Shown: piece after piece, positions 21,316-28,885 of the stretch
Layout: each line of letters starts with the position of its first letter
Numbering within the stretch: position 1 is the first letter of the stretch
IMG/VR virus record: IMGVR_UViG_3300042902_000356
Location: 1-37,822 of that record
DNA length: 37,822 nucleotides
Reading direction: 5' to 3' (one strand)
Source of the DNA: a virus
Translations under genes and position numbers: made by a program
The notes under the pieces: generated by a model
What the model was told of the DNA's origin: nothing
What the model saw: the letters and a program-made list of their open reading frames with translations, nothing else
Databases searched by the model: none

Positions 21316-23025
21316 ATGGGACAGCAGCTCAAGCAAATAACCAAAGCGCTGGCACAGGCCGAGCCTGATGAGAACGCGGTGACCGGCCCCAAGAAGCGCA
21401 AGGTCGCCGCACTGGTGGCGGTGATGCGCTACGTGCGTAAGCTGCGCGTCGCGCTGGGCGGCGACAGCCTGGACCCGGCCATCGATATTTTTTCAAGACA
21501 GTTCGCTGACGGCCTGCTGCCGGGGGCCGTTGTCTCCGCCCTGACCGTGCTGCGCCCGAAGAAGGTGGACTGCCCGCACCGCGCGACGCTCTACCGCTGG
21601 GATGAGAAGTACGCCAAGCACCTGCAAGGGCGCGAGGCGGAGGCGGCGCCGCAGCACCAGGGACGGAAGCGCAAAGACTACGGCTGGGAGCTGCGCGCCC
21701 TGGCGCTGTACCACATCCCGAGCAAGCCGACCTCCGGCGCCGTGGCCGAGCAGCTGCGGGACGAAGGGTTCGACAGCGCCACCAACGACCGCGTGCGCCG
21801 CTTCCTTCAGACGATGCCGGCGACGCTCGGCCCGCAGAGCCCGCACCGGGTCGGCAAGCACTACCACGACCTCAACCGTGGCCGCTACGTGCGCCGCAAC
21901 ACCGACTGCCTGGATGTCGGCGAGGTCTACACAATGGACGGCCACACGGTGGACGTCTATCTGGCACACCCGATCTCCGGCGGCATCTGGCGGCCGGAGC
22001 TGACGGTAGTGGAGTGCGTGAAGTCGCGTTTCATACCCGGCTGGTACCTGTCAGAGGCGGAGTCCACGCATAGCTCCATGCTGGCGCTGTCGCACGCCAT
22101 GCTGGGACACGATCACGTCCCGGCCTGGATGCACGTCGACAACGGCTCCGGCTTCAAGGCCAAGGCCATGAGCGATGAGGCAGTCGGATTCTACGCCCGC
22201 TTCTCCATTCAGCCGATGTTCTCGATCCCCGGCAACTCGAAAGGCCGCGGCCACATCGAGCGCCTGTTCCGCACCATCCGTGACAAACACGACAAGCTAT
22301 TCATGGGCGGGATGTTCTACTGCGGCGACGACATGGCACCGGAGATCAACCGCCGCCTGCACGACCAGCTCAAGCAGGGCAAGCGCGCGCTGCCGACCCT
22401 GGCGCAGTACCGCGACTCTCTGGCGCGCTTCCTTGAGCGTTACTGCAACACCAAGCACAGCGCGCACGGGCGCACGCCGGCCGATGTGTGGGACGAGCTG
22501 GAGCGCGTTCCGCTGGAGGTTCCGGCCGACGCCACCGTGCGCGAACGCACCACCCGCACCATCCGCCGCGCCGCCATCGAGCTGCACAAACGCGTGTACA
22601 GCCACACCGACCTGGCGCTCTACAACGACCGTGTGCTGCCGGTGGAGTACTCGATCCACGACGACGCCCATGTGTACGTCTACGACGAACAGGATCGCCT
22701 GGTGTGCGTCGCCGAGCTGGTGACCAAGGCCGACTACCTGCCGGCCTCGCGCCTGGAAGAGCAGCGCCAGCGCCGCAAGGAAGGCCAGCTCAAGCGCCTG
22801 CAGAAGAAGGTGGCCGAGGTGGAGGCGCAGCACGGCAACGCCATCACCCACGACCAGCAGATGGAACAGATCGCCGCGCTCCTGGAGCCGGCGCGCCCGG
22901 CGCCTGCCCTGGAGCAGGCCGAAGGCGAAACCCTGGATTTGCTCTCGCCCCTGTTGCGGGGCCGGGCAAAAGAAAAGGGAGACAGCCCGCTACGGCTGTC
23001 CCCCTTGGATATCGACGGGGAGTAG
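21316..23025 (+). CDS. A: DDE transposase, MuA-like
   Basis: A 569-residue MuA-type transposase catalysing strand transfer for integration and replicative transposition. The N-terminal part contains DNA-end-binding helical domains (LGGDSLDPAIDIFSRQFADG, RATLYRWDEKYAKHL). The catalytic core has D208 in YTMDGHTVDVYL, D275 in WMHVDNGSGFKAK and E315 in GRGHIERLFRT; the 66-residue gap between the Asp residues equals that of MuA (D269/D336). A beta-barrel domain follows (DLALYNDRVLPVEYSIHD), then a Lys/Glu-rich coiled tail for MuB contact. It is shorter than MuA (663 residues), with no internal stop. Confidence 0.95.
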   Translation: MGQQLKQITKALAQAEPDENAVTGPKKRKVAALVAVMRYVRKLRVALGGDSLDPAIDIFSRQFADGLLPGAVVSALTVLRPKKVDCPHRATLYRWDEKYAKHLQGREAEAAPQHQGRKRKDYGWELRALALYHIPSKPTSGAVAEQLRDEGFDSATNDRVRRFLQTMPATLGPQSPHRVGKHYHDLNRGRYVRRNTDCLDVGEVYTMDGHTVDVYLAHPISGGIWRPELTVVECVKSRFIPGWYLSEAESTHSSMLALSHAMLGHDHVPAWMHVDNGSGFKAKAMSDEAVGFYARFSIQPMFSIPGNSKGRGHIERLFRTIRDKHDKLFMGGMFYCGDDMAPEINRRLHDQLKQGKRALPTLAQYRDSLARFLERYCNTKHSAHGRTPADVWDELERVPLEVPADATVRERTTRTIRRAAIELHKRVYSHTDLALYNDRVLPVEYSIHDDAHVYVYDEQDRLVCVAELVTKADYLPASRLEEQRQRRKEGQLKRLQKKVAEVEAQHGNAITHDQQMEQIAALLEPARPAPALEQAEGETLDLLSPLLRGRAKEKGDSPLRLSPLDIDGE

Positions 23026-23066
23026 AGGCCCCGCCTGAATCAATACAACGATAAGGAGTATAGCGC

Positions 23067-24137
23067 ATGAGCAAACCCGAAGGCATCAACCCGACCGGCG
23101 GCAAGGCCGTCGATCATCGTCTCGCCCTGATGGAGTACCCGACGACCTGGGCGCCGAACTATGACGACGACGACAAGGCCGCCGTGTGCCGCATCATCGA
23201 CTGGATCAACGCTGGCCAGTCCCATGCCCCCGGCTACGCCAACCAGCGCAACCAGACCAAGCTGGCCCGCGCCACCGGGATCGCCCAGGGCACCCTCAAC
23301 CCTATCCTGCTCGGCAAGTACGTCAGCCCGCCCAAGGCGCAGCTCGCCACGCTGCTCGACCACATCGGCCGCGAGGCGGCGCGCGCGTCCAACGTCAAGG
23401 TGCCGTTCGTGCCCACGTCGGTGCACCAGACCGTGGAGTTCGTTTGCAAGCGCGCGCACCAGTACCGCGACGTGGGTATCGTCTCCGGCGAGGTGGGCGT
23501 GGGCAAGACCACGGCGGTGAAACGCTACGCGGATAACACCCCCAACGTCATCCTGGTGGAAGGATCGCCGGATATGAACGCCATCGTTCTGCTGCGCGAG
23601 CTGGTGGACCTCACCGGCGCCGTGGTGCAGAAGTCGAACCGCTACGCCGTGGGCACCAAGTCCGAAATGTTTCGCGCCATCGTCAAGGCGCTGCGCGGCA
23701 CCGACAAGCTGCTGGTGCTCGACGAAGCCGACAAGGTCGCCGACTCCGCCCTGGAGTATGCGCGCCGCATTTCCGACATCGCCGAGATCGGCCTGGTGCT
23801 GGTCGGCACCGAGAAGCTGCGGCCGATGGTCGAAGACCCGCGCGGCAAGCACGGCCAGATCAGTTCCCGCGTCGGGTTCTGGCCGGCGGTGATCAAGTCC
23901 ATCAAGCGCACCGACGCCGTGCTGATCGTGCGCGGCGCCTTCGACGGCCGCGAAGCGCCGGATGAGGAAACCCTGGATGCATTCTGGCAGATGTGCGACG
24001 GCCGCGCCCGCGTACTCGCCAAGTTGGTGCGCAACGTCATCGAGCTGTGCCTCGACAAGGGCCACGACCTGACCCCGCGCCTGGTGTTTGAAGCCGGCCA
24101 GCAGCTCATGGGCCTCAAGCGCCCGAAGGGGGTGTGA
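23067..24137 (+). CDS. B: DNA transposition protein, MuB-like AAA+ ATPase
   Basis: A 356-residue MuB homologue that coats target DNA and activates the transposase. An N-terminal helix-turn-helix region (NQTKLARATGIAQGTLNPIL) is followed by Walker A GEVGVGKTT (K147, T148) and Walker B KLLVLDEAD (D219, E220). A VLVGTEKLRP sensor segment and a C-terminal helical domain complete it. AAGGAG lies nine bases before the ATG. It follows the transposase by 41 bases, the standard A-B order. Confidence 0.95.
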   Translation: MSKPEGINPTGGKAVDHRLALMEYPTTWAPNYDDDDKAAVCRIIDWINAGQSHAPGYANQRNQTKLARATGIAQGTLNPILLGKYVSPPKAQLATLLDHIGREAARASNVKVPFVPTSVHQTVEFVCKRAHQYRDVGIVSGEVGVGKTTAVKRYADNTPNVILVEGSPDMNAIVLLRELVDLTGAVVQKSNRYAVGTKSEMFRAIVKALRGTDKLLVLDEADKVADSALEYARRISDIAEIGLVLVGTEKLRPMVEDPRGKHGQISSRVGFWPAVIKSIKRTDAVLIVRGAFDGREAPDEETLDAFWQMCDGRARVLAKLVRNVIELCLDKGHDLTPRLVFEAGQQLMGLKRPKGV

Positions 24138-24138
24138 G

Positions 24139-24417
24139 ATGGACCTTGATTACGAAACTGCGGCGGCGTGTCCACAAAATCCTGAACTCTGGGATATGAC
24201 GGTTCGCGCATTGCGTTACGCGCTGGAGATCACTATCGCCTGGTACAACGAACAGGGTGACCTCACCGATACAACCGTTATCACTGCGATGGGTAAGCCG
24301 CATATCGCCTGGTATGACGCCTATCGCGTAGCGCGGAGCTTGGCACGCGGGCGACCGGTTCAGGTGAAGGAGAAGAGATATCAGCGCACGACCAACGGAA
24401 TTGAGGTGATCGCATGA
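24139..24417 (+). CDS. Hypothetical early protein
   Basis: A 92-residue protein one base after MuB. It contains LWDMTVRALRYALEITIAWY followed by TTVITAMGKPHIAWYDAYRV, and ends with a basic QVKEKRYQRTTNGIEVIA strand. Its codons are less GC-biased than those of MuB. No motif recognised. The next gene overlaps it by 4 nt. Confidence 0.6.
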   Translation: MDLDYETAAACPQNPELWDMTVRALRYALEITIAWYNEQGDLTDTTVITAMGKPHIAWYDAYRVARSLARGRPVQVKEKRYQRTTNGIEVIA

Positions 24418-24728
24418 CCACTTACGCTGACGAATACATCGAGCACTGGGGCGGCGTCTTCACCGCCCGCGACCTGTACCACCAGCACGGTGTCCGCTTC
24501 GACACGTTCCTGCTGGCGCCGCAGGAGATCCTGGACTCCATCGCCCAGCTGCCGCCGCGTGTGGCTCCGCTGCTGCCGGCGCAGGCCGCCGCCATGCACC
24601 GCGACCTGGAGGAAGCGCTGGTGCCGAATGGGGCCCAGATGCGCGAGCGCGGCTACGTGCAGCGCATGCGCCACCACGCCTATGCCGTGTCGACCCTGCA
24701 CCACAACAACCGGAGGGCGCAGGTATGA
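24414..24728 (+). CDS. Hypothetical early protein
   Basis: A 104-residue soluble protein beginning TTYADEYIEHWGGVFTARDL, with a long Ala/Pro-rich middle (RVAPLLPAQAAAMHRDLEEA) and a His/Arg-rich end. It overlaps its neighbours by 4 nt on both sides. No domain recognised; similar genes follow MuB in several B3-type phages. Confidence 0.6.
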   Translation: MTTYADEYIEHWGGVFTARDLYHQHGVRFDTFLLAPQEILDSIAQLPPRVAPLLPAQAAAMHRDLEEALVPNGAQMRERGYVQRMRHHAYAVSTLHHNNRRAQV

Positions 24729-24943
24729 ACGCTACCGGACTGTTGCCCGTGCTTTGTCAGCACACCCAGGAATCGCCCCTGTGTGATCCCAACACCGCCT
24801 GGCATTGCGTCGGTTACGGGCTGCCTCCATGCGAGGCGGCAGCCAAGCGCAAGGCCGACCTGGAATACAGGACGGCTCAGGGCGAGATCGTTCCGCTGGG
24901 CGTCGAGTCGGCACCTCCGGGGGTGGGTCATGGTGGCGACTGA
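24725..24943 (+). CDS. Small four-Cys early protein
   Basis: A 72-residue protein with cysteines at 11, 20, 28 and 36, plus His13 and His27, compatible with one metal site. The C-terminal half is a helix (CEAAAKRKADLEYRTAQGEI) and a glycine-rich end. It overlaps the previous gene by 4 nt and the next by 14 nt. Function unknown. Confidence 0.5.
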   Translation: MNATGLLPVLCQHTQESPLCDPNTAWHCVGYGLPPCEAAAKRKADLEYRTAQGEIVPLGVESAPPGVGHGGD

Positions 24944-25181
24944 TGTGCAGCTGCTGCACCACCTCGACGATGACCCGGCGCTGCTGGTGTTCCTTTCGCC
25001 GCGCCGCTTCGAGCTGATGACGCCTGCCGCTGCCTGCAAGCTGCGTGACCAGCTGCAGGCTGCTCTCGCATCCGTAGGATGGGTAGAGCGCGGCGAAACC
25101 CATCAATGCCAACCGGAGCAGCTCACGCTCATCGATGGCGACGGGGATCTGCCTTGGATATTGCAGAGGCAGATGTCATGA
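24930..25181 (+). CDS. Hypothetical early protein carrying an in-frame REP-like palindrome
   Basis: An 83-residue protein from the ATG at 24930, starting VATDVQLLHHLDDDPALLVF with a TPAAACKLRDQLQAALAS helix. Residues 49-58 (VGWVERGETH) are encoded by a REP-like palindrome, which suggests the last 35 residues arose by insertion of that element. The tail LTLIDGDGDLPWILQRQMS follows. Stop overlaps the next start (ATGA). No domain recognised. Confidence 0.55.
   Translation: MVATDVQLLHHLDDDPALLVFLSPRRFELMTPAAACKLRDQLQAALASVGWVERGETHQCQPEQLTLIDGDGDLPWILQRQMS
25074..25104 (+). repeat. REP-like palindrome, copy 1
   Basis: gtaggatgggt-agagcgcggcga-aacccatc: a GTAG head, a gatgggt/acccatc 7-bp stem (25078-25084 with 25098-25104) and a loop. 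This is the classic layout of repetitive palindromes in proteobacterial chromosomes. GTA is in frame with the host gene. Confidence 0.75.
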
Positions 25182-25402
25182 GGCCCGCACAGCGCACCCC
25201 TTCCGTCGCCTGGTGCTGGCGCGGCGTCGGCTTCAGCGTCGGCCTGGGCGGGCTCACCGGGCTGTGGGGCGAGCCCTCCGGCCTGTTCCGCGTCACGCAG
25301 TACCTGGTGTCGCTGCACCTCACCTCATCGTTGGGCTTCAACGCCGTAGTTCTGGTGCTCGGTCCGCTGCGCCTCTCGGTCGGCTGGAAGGTTCGTGCAT
25401 GA
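25178..25402 (+). CDS. Small probable membrane protein of the early region
   Basis: A 74-residue protein. VAWCWRGVGFSVGLGGLTGL and a later LGFNAVVLVLGPLRLSVGW are hydrophobic and could make one or two membrane segments, linked by a GEPSGLFRVTQYLVSLHL stretch. Coupled by 4-nt overlaps on both sides. Function unknown. Confidence 0.5.
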   Translation: MRPAQRTPSVAWCWRGVGFSVGLGGLTGLWGEPSGLFRVTQYLVSLHLTSSLGFNAVVLVLGPLRLSVGWKVRA

Positions 25403-25944
25403 GCGTGCATGGCGTCTGTCCCGAGTGCGGCGGTGTCCGCCCTATCGCCGAGTACCTGTCCGAGGCGCGGGCGCGCCAGGCGCTGCACGCGGCGCTGAAG
25501 CTCGACCCGCGCCTCGCCGATCCGGTGCTGGAGTATCTGGCGCTGTTCGCGCCGGCGGGCCGCAAGCTGGCCAGCAACAAGCTGGTGCGCGTGCTCTCCG
25601 AGCTGGGGGAGCTGGTGGCCTCCGGCCAGGTGGAACACAAGAAGGTGATCCACCCCGCGCCGGTGGACTACTGGCGCATGGGCCTGGAGGAAATGCTCGC
25701 CGCACGCGAGCGGCTGACGCTGCCGCTCAGCAACCACAACTACCTGCGTGCCGTCGTCGCCGGCATCGCCACCAAGGCCGGCGGCCGGCAGGAGCAGAAG
25801 CAGGAAGAGCAGCTGCGCAATCCATCGCGCCGCGTGGGTCACCAGGGCGGCCCGGTGCAGGTGTTGGAGAAGGCAAAGCCGGTAGCACCGCCGCCGGACT
25901 GGAAAAATCAGGCACTGAACGGAGGGAACAAAACCGATGCGTGA
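25399..25944 (+). CDS. Early protein with N-terminal CxxC and helical body
   Basis: A 181-residue protein. C7/C10 in VCPECGG begin a half zinc-ribbon, followed by EARARQALHAALKLDPRLAD and APAGRKLASNKLVRVLSELG helices, a VIHPAPVDYWRMGLEEML segment and a Gln/Glu-rich C-terminus. I recall homologues in B3/D3112-type phages at the same place without known function. It overlaps both neighbours. Confidence 0.62.
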   Translation: MSVHGVCPECGGVRPIAEYLSEARARQALHAALKLDPRLADPVLEYLALFAPAGRKLASNKLVRVLSELGELVASGQVEHKKVIHPAPVDYWRMGLEEMLAARERLTLPLSNHNYLRAVVAGIATKAGGRQEQKQEEQLRNPSRRVGHQGGPVQVLEKAKPVAPPPDWKNQALNGGNKTDA

Positions 25945-26332
25945 AATAGACCGGGCGGAATTCAAGGCGCGGGTGCGCGAAATCCTCGCGTGCCATGTCG
26001 GGCCGGATGAGTGCGTTTCGATGTACCGGCTCTATCAGGTCATCACCGGCCACCCGATCATCCCGATGCGCAAGGTCAACCAGACGCGTCTGATCCGTTC
26101 GGTCATCGCCGAGCTGCAGGAGGACGGCGAACCCATCGTCCACAAGTCCGGACAGGAGGGCGGCTACTACACCGCCGAAACGAAGGCGGAACTCGAACAG
26201 GAAGCCGCCTGGTTCCGCAAGCGAGCCCTGTCCGCCTTCCGCCGCGAAAAGATGCTGCGGCGAATCAGCGACGAAGAGCTGCTGCGCCAGTACGCCCTGG
26301 AACTCAATGTAGGTCGGGTTAGCGAAGCGTAA
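25937..26332 (+). CDS. Early protein whose stop codon comes from a REP-like palindrome
   Basis: A 131-residue protein with a winged-helix-looking first part (CVSMYRLYQVITGHPIIPMR, then LIRSVIAELQEDGEPIV and SGQEGGYYTAE) and a long basic helix (AAWFRKRALSAFRREKMLRR). The last residues, NVGRVSEA, and the TAA are encoded by a REP-like palindrome (26309-26339), so the original C-terminus was probably altered by it. DNA binding is plausible. Confidence 0.62.
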   Translation: MREIDRAEFKARVREILACHVGPDECVSMYRLYQVITGHPIIPMRKVNQTRLIRSVIAELQEDGEPIVHKSGQEGGYYTAETKAELEQEAAWFRKRALSAFRREKMLRRISDEELLRQYALELNVGRVSEA

Positions 26333-26339
26333 CCCGACG
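26309..26339 (+). repeat. REP-like palindrome, copy 2
   Basis: gtag-gtcgggtt-agcgaagcgt-aacccgac: GTAG head and an 8-bp stem (26313-26320 with 26331-26338). This form is a widespread chromosomal repeat in gamma- and betaproteobacteria. It supplies the final codons and stop of the upstream gene. Confidence 0.82.
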
Positions 26340-26363
26340 AATCAAACCGAGGAGAAGCACCCC

Positions 26364-26894
26364 ATGAACATGCAACAAATCGAACAACTCTCCGCCATCT
26401 ACGCCACCGAGCGCGATGCGCTCGCCGCCCTGGTGACGGACATGAACGACGCCATCGAGCAGGTCAAACGCGCCCGCCTGGCCGCCATCAAGACGGCTGT
26501 GCAGAAGGCCCGCCAAGCGCAGGCCGATCTCAAGGCCGCCATCGAGGACGGCAAGAGCCTGTTCGACAAGCCGCGCACCCGCGTGCTGCACGGCGTCAAG
26601 GTCGGCCTCACCAAGCAGCGCGGCTCCGTTGAATTCGACGACGAAGAAAAGGTCATCGCCCGTATCCGCGCCCAGCTCCCGGAAGACCAGGTGGAGCTGC
26701 TGGTGCGCGTCAAGGAATCGGTCTACAAGCAAGCCGTCTACGACCTCAAGGCCGCCGATCTCAAACGCCTCGGCATCCGCATCAGCGCCGACTGCGACGC
26801 TGTGGTGATCAAGTCCGTCGACAGCGAGGTGGACAAGCTGGTCAGCGCGCTGCTGGCCGAGGACGCCGAAGAGGCGATGGAGAACGCGGCATGA
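26364..26894 (+). CDS. gam: Host-nuclease inhibitor protein Gam-like
   Basis: A 176-residue Mu Gam homologue, a Ku-like dimer that shields DNA ends from exonucleases. An N-terminal coiled coil (IEQLSAIYATERDALAALVT, then EQVKRARLAAIKTAVQKARQ) is followed by the family beta core with RTRVLHGVKVGLTKQRGSVE and the ending DCDAVVIKSVDSEVDKLV. GAGGAG precedes the ATG. It lies between transposition genes and gemA, the usual place. Confidence 0.9.
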   Translation: MNMQQIEQLSAIYATERDALAALVTDMNDAIEQVKRARLAAIKTAVQKARQAQADLKAAIEDGKSLFDKPRTRVLHGVKVGLTKQRGSVEFDDEEKVIARIRAQLPEDQVELLVRVKESVYKQAVYDLKAADLKRLGIRISADCDAVVIKSVDSEVDKLVSALLAEDAEEAMENAA

Positions 26895-27274
26895 GTGGCG
26901 TCACCTGTCCGAAGCACCAGACCGGCGGCGGGCCGTGCTACTGCCAGCAGATGCACACCTGCCGCTGTGGCGCCACGGTGGAGCGCAGCAAGACGGTTGA
27001 GTACCGGACCAAGGGCTGGCAGCCGCGCCGCGTATGCAAGTCCTGCCACATCGAAGGCAATCTGCCGAAGAGCTGGAAATGTGTCGGAGAGGATGCAGTC
27101 TCCAACCCGTTCGTCAATATCGATGGCGTGGGCGCTGTGGACGGGGCCAGTCGCCTGATGATGGTGGATCGGTTCGACATAGACCAGTGCCGAGCAGGAC
27201 TGACTGTGGCCGGGCTGCAGAAGGCCGTTGAGAAGAAGCTCCTGTCACGCATCCGCAAGCTAGGTAGGGCGTAG
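26891..27274 (+). CDS. Cys-rich zinc-ribbon early protein
   Basis: A 127-residue protein with many cysteines: C6, C16, C18, then C24/C26 in CRCG paired with C49/C52 in RRVCKSCH, a likely zinc ribbon. The C-terminal half (LMMVDRFDIDQCRAGLTVAG, then a basic helix) has no recognisable motif. It overlaps gam by 4 nt. Function unknown. Confidence 0.58.
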   Translation: MSGVTCPKHQTGGGPCYCQQMHTCRCGATVERSKTVEYRTKGWQPRRVCKSCHIEGNLPKSWKCVGEDAVSNPFVNIDGVGAVDGASRLMMVDRFDIDQCRAGLTVAGLQKAVEKKLLSRIRKLGRA

Positions 27275-27277
27275 TTG

Positions 27278-27472
27278 ATGAAACTCCAGATCAACAGCAA
27301 TGGGGCCTGGCGCAACGTCCTCGACTATGTCCAGGAATACGACGTGGCCGTGCGAGTTCACGCCGCGAACCTCGCCGCGCTCTCCGGCGACAAGCTCCGA
27401 GTGTTGCATGACGACGGTAAGCCGGCCGCGTACTGGAAGAGGGAAACCGGCTGGGAAGAGTGGACACGCTGA
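27278..27472 (+). CDS. Hypothetical small early protein
   Basis: A 64-residue protein starting KLQINSNGAWRNVLDYVQEY, with DVAVRVHAANLAALSGDKLR and a C-terminal KPAAYWKRETGWEEWTR. It looks like a small beta/alpha domain. Stop overlaps the gemA ATG (TGATG). No family recognised. Confidence 0.55.
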   Translation: MKLQINSNGAWRNVLDYVQEYDVAVRVHAANLAALSGDKLRVLHDDGKPAAYWKRETGWEEWTR

Positions 27473-27933
27473 TGAAAGAAACCCCACGCCAGGACGCCTA
27501 CCGTCACCATCTCTACCGTGTGCTCATGGCGGGCAAGCGCTGCCTGAGCATGGAAGAGGAAGACTATCGGAAAATTCTGGAGCGCAACGGCGCGAGCCTG
27601 ATCGGCGACAAGTACTCCGCCACCACCATGACCATCGACGGCCTCAAGGCGGCCATCGACGAAATGCGCGCCAAGGGATTCACGCCCCAGGGCAAGACGC
27701 TCGCCACCGCCGCCGCCTGGCGCAAGCCGCGCATCGCCAAGATCACCGCCATCTGGTGCGCGCTGGCCGACGCCGGTGTGGTGAAGAACCGCGGCGAAGC
27801 GGCGATGGTGAAGTTCTGCGCGCGCATCACCGGCAAGGCCCGGCTGGAATGGGCGGAAAGCGAAGACCTCAACAACTGCATCCAGGCCCTGCGTGCCTGG
27901 GCCAAGAACACTGGCGTGAAGCTGGAAGAGTGA
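27472..27933 (+). CDS. gemA: GemA/Mu gp16-like regulatory protein
   Basis: A 153-residue GemA (DUF1018) protein, which in Mu alters host gene expression and DNA supercoiling. Family features are HHLYRVLMAGKRCLSMEEED, RKILERNGASLIGDKYSATT and QGKTLATAAAWRKPRIAKI. The ATG at 27472 overlaps the preceding stop; a GTG at 27460 is less likely. It directly precedes the Mor-like gene, the order seen in Mu (gp16, Mor). Confidence 0.88.
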   Translation: MKETPRQDAYRHHLYRVLMAGKRCLSMEEEDYRKILERNGASLIGDKYSATTMTIDGLKAAIDEMRAKGFTPQGKTLATAAAWRKPRIAKITAIWCALADAGVVKNRGEAAMVKFCARITGKARLEWAESEDLNNCIQALRAWAKNTGVKLEE

Positions 27934-28346
27934 TGACCGAGCCGGCCGCCGATCTCGACCTGGTGAACCCCGACCTGCTGCCACCGCAGGTCCGGGAGCT
28001 GGTGCGCCTGATCGGTCTGCCGCAGACCCTCGCCCTGCTCAAGGCCCGCGGCGGCCGCCCCCTGGCCGTCGCCGTCCACCCGGAACAATGCGTCACGTTG
28101 CGCGGCATCCTATCACGCGAAGCACTCGCCGCCCTCTGCGAGGAACACGGCGGCACCACCCTCGACCTGCCCAAGGCCGACAAGGTCAACCTGCAGCTGC
28201 GCAACCACTACATCGCCGAGGCCCGCGCCGCCGGCGCTAAGAGCGGCCGCCAGCTCGCCGCCGAGCTGGGCCTCACCTGGCGGCAGATAAAATACATCAG
28301 CGCCGAAGCGCGCAAGACAGACGACAACCAGGGAGACCTGTTCTGA
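27933..28346 (+). CDS. Mor-family transcription activator
   Basis: A 137-residue protein from an ATG overlapping the gemA stop (TGATG). LLPPQVRELVRLIGLPQTLA is the Mor/C-type dimerisation region, GILSREALAALCEEHGGTTL follows, and the C-terminus holds a helix-turn-helix (SGRQLAAELGLTWRQIKYI). Mor and C bind dyads just upstream of -10 elements that lack a -35. It is the only Mor/C-type protein in the window, so it is the prime candidate to act at the paired dyads at 16342 and 29929. Confidence 0.85.
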   Translation: MTEPAADLDLVNPDLLPPQVRELVRLIGLPQTLALLKARGGRPLAVAVHPEQCVTLRGILSREALAALCEEHGGTTLDLPKADKVNLQLRNHYIAEARAAGAKSGRQLAAELGLTWRQIKYISAEARKTDDNQGDLF

Positions 28347-28885
28347 TGACGCAAGACACCACACTCCAGGAACTGGCGACCCAGTGCCTTGACGAAGCCG
28401 GCGGCGACAGGTATCGCGCCGCAGAACAACTCTACCAGCGACTCGACGACAAGCAAAAGGCGGAGCTGCTGGAGCGCTACCTGGATAAGGCCATCTGGGA
28501 TTTGCTTCGCAGCCTGGGAAAGCGGTCGCAGCCGCGGCGCAGCGTCGACAATCCGGCGCCCGTAGCAGCCTCTTCGAGCGGCGGAAGTAACAATGCAAGC
28601 AAGGGTCCGGCGGCCCCGGTACTGGTGGTCGGCCTGATGCGCCTTGCCAGGGCCAACCTGGACAATTTGCTGGACGCCTTCCGCCTCAGCACAGGGGCTT
28701 TGCTGGGCGACGCCAGCCGCGTCGAGCTGCTCGAAGAGGCGACGCGCGAACACAGCCAGGCCGGGGCGCACATCGAGCGCTCTATGTTCCTGCGCGCCGT
28801 GGCCGCCCGCGTCGGCTCTGCCGCCAGGGCGCGCGTGGAGCTGCGCCGCCTGGCGATATCTACCATCAGCGAGGTGGCGGCATGA
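28346..28885 (+). CDS. Hypothetical helical early/middle protein
   Basis: A 179-residue protein starting TQDTTLQELATQCLDEAGGD, with a YLDKAIWDLLRSLGKRSQPR region, a low-complexity Ser/Ala/Gly linker (about residues 70-90) and helical repeats (LARANLDNLLDAFRLSTGAL). It overlaps the activator gene and the next gene. No domain recognised. Its partner may be the IS110-type-domain protein that follows. Confidence 0.58.
   Translation: MTQDTTLQELATQCLDEAGGDRYRAAEQLYQRLDDKQKAELLERYLDKAIWDLLRSLGKRSQPRRSVDNPAPVAASSSGGSNNASKGPAAPVLVVGLMRLARANLDNLLDAFRLSTGALLGDASRVELLEEATREHSQAGAHIERSMFLRAVAARVGSAARARVELRRLAISTISEVAA

Noticed and set aside
27300-28346. Long 348-codon frame containing the Mor-like gene
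   Set aside because: The first 210 codons overlap gemA in another frame and look random; only the part from ATG 27933 is protein-like and coupled to gemA.
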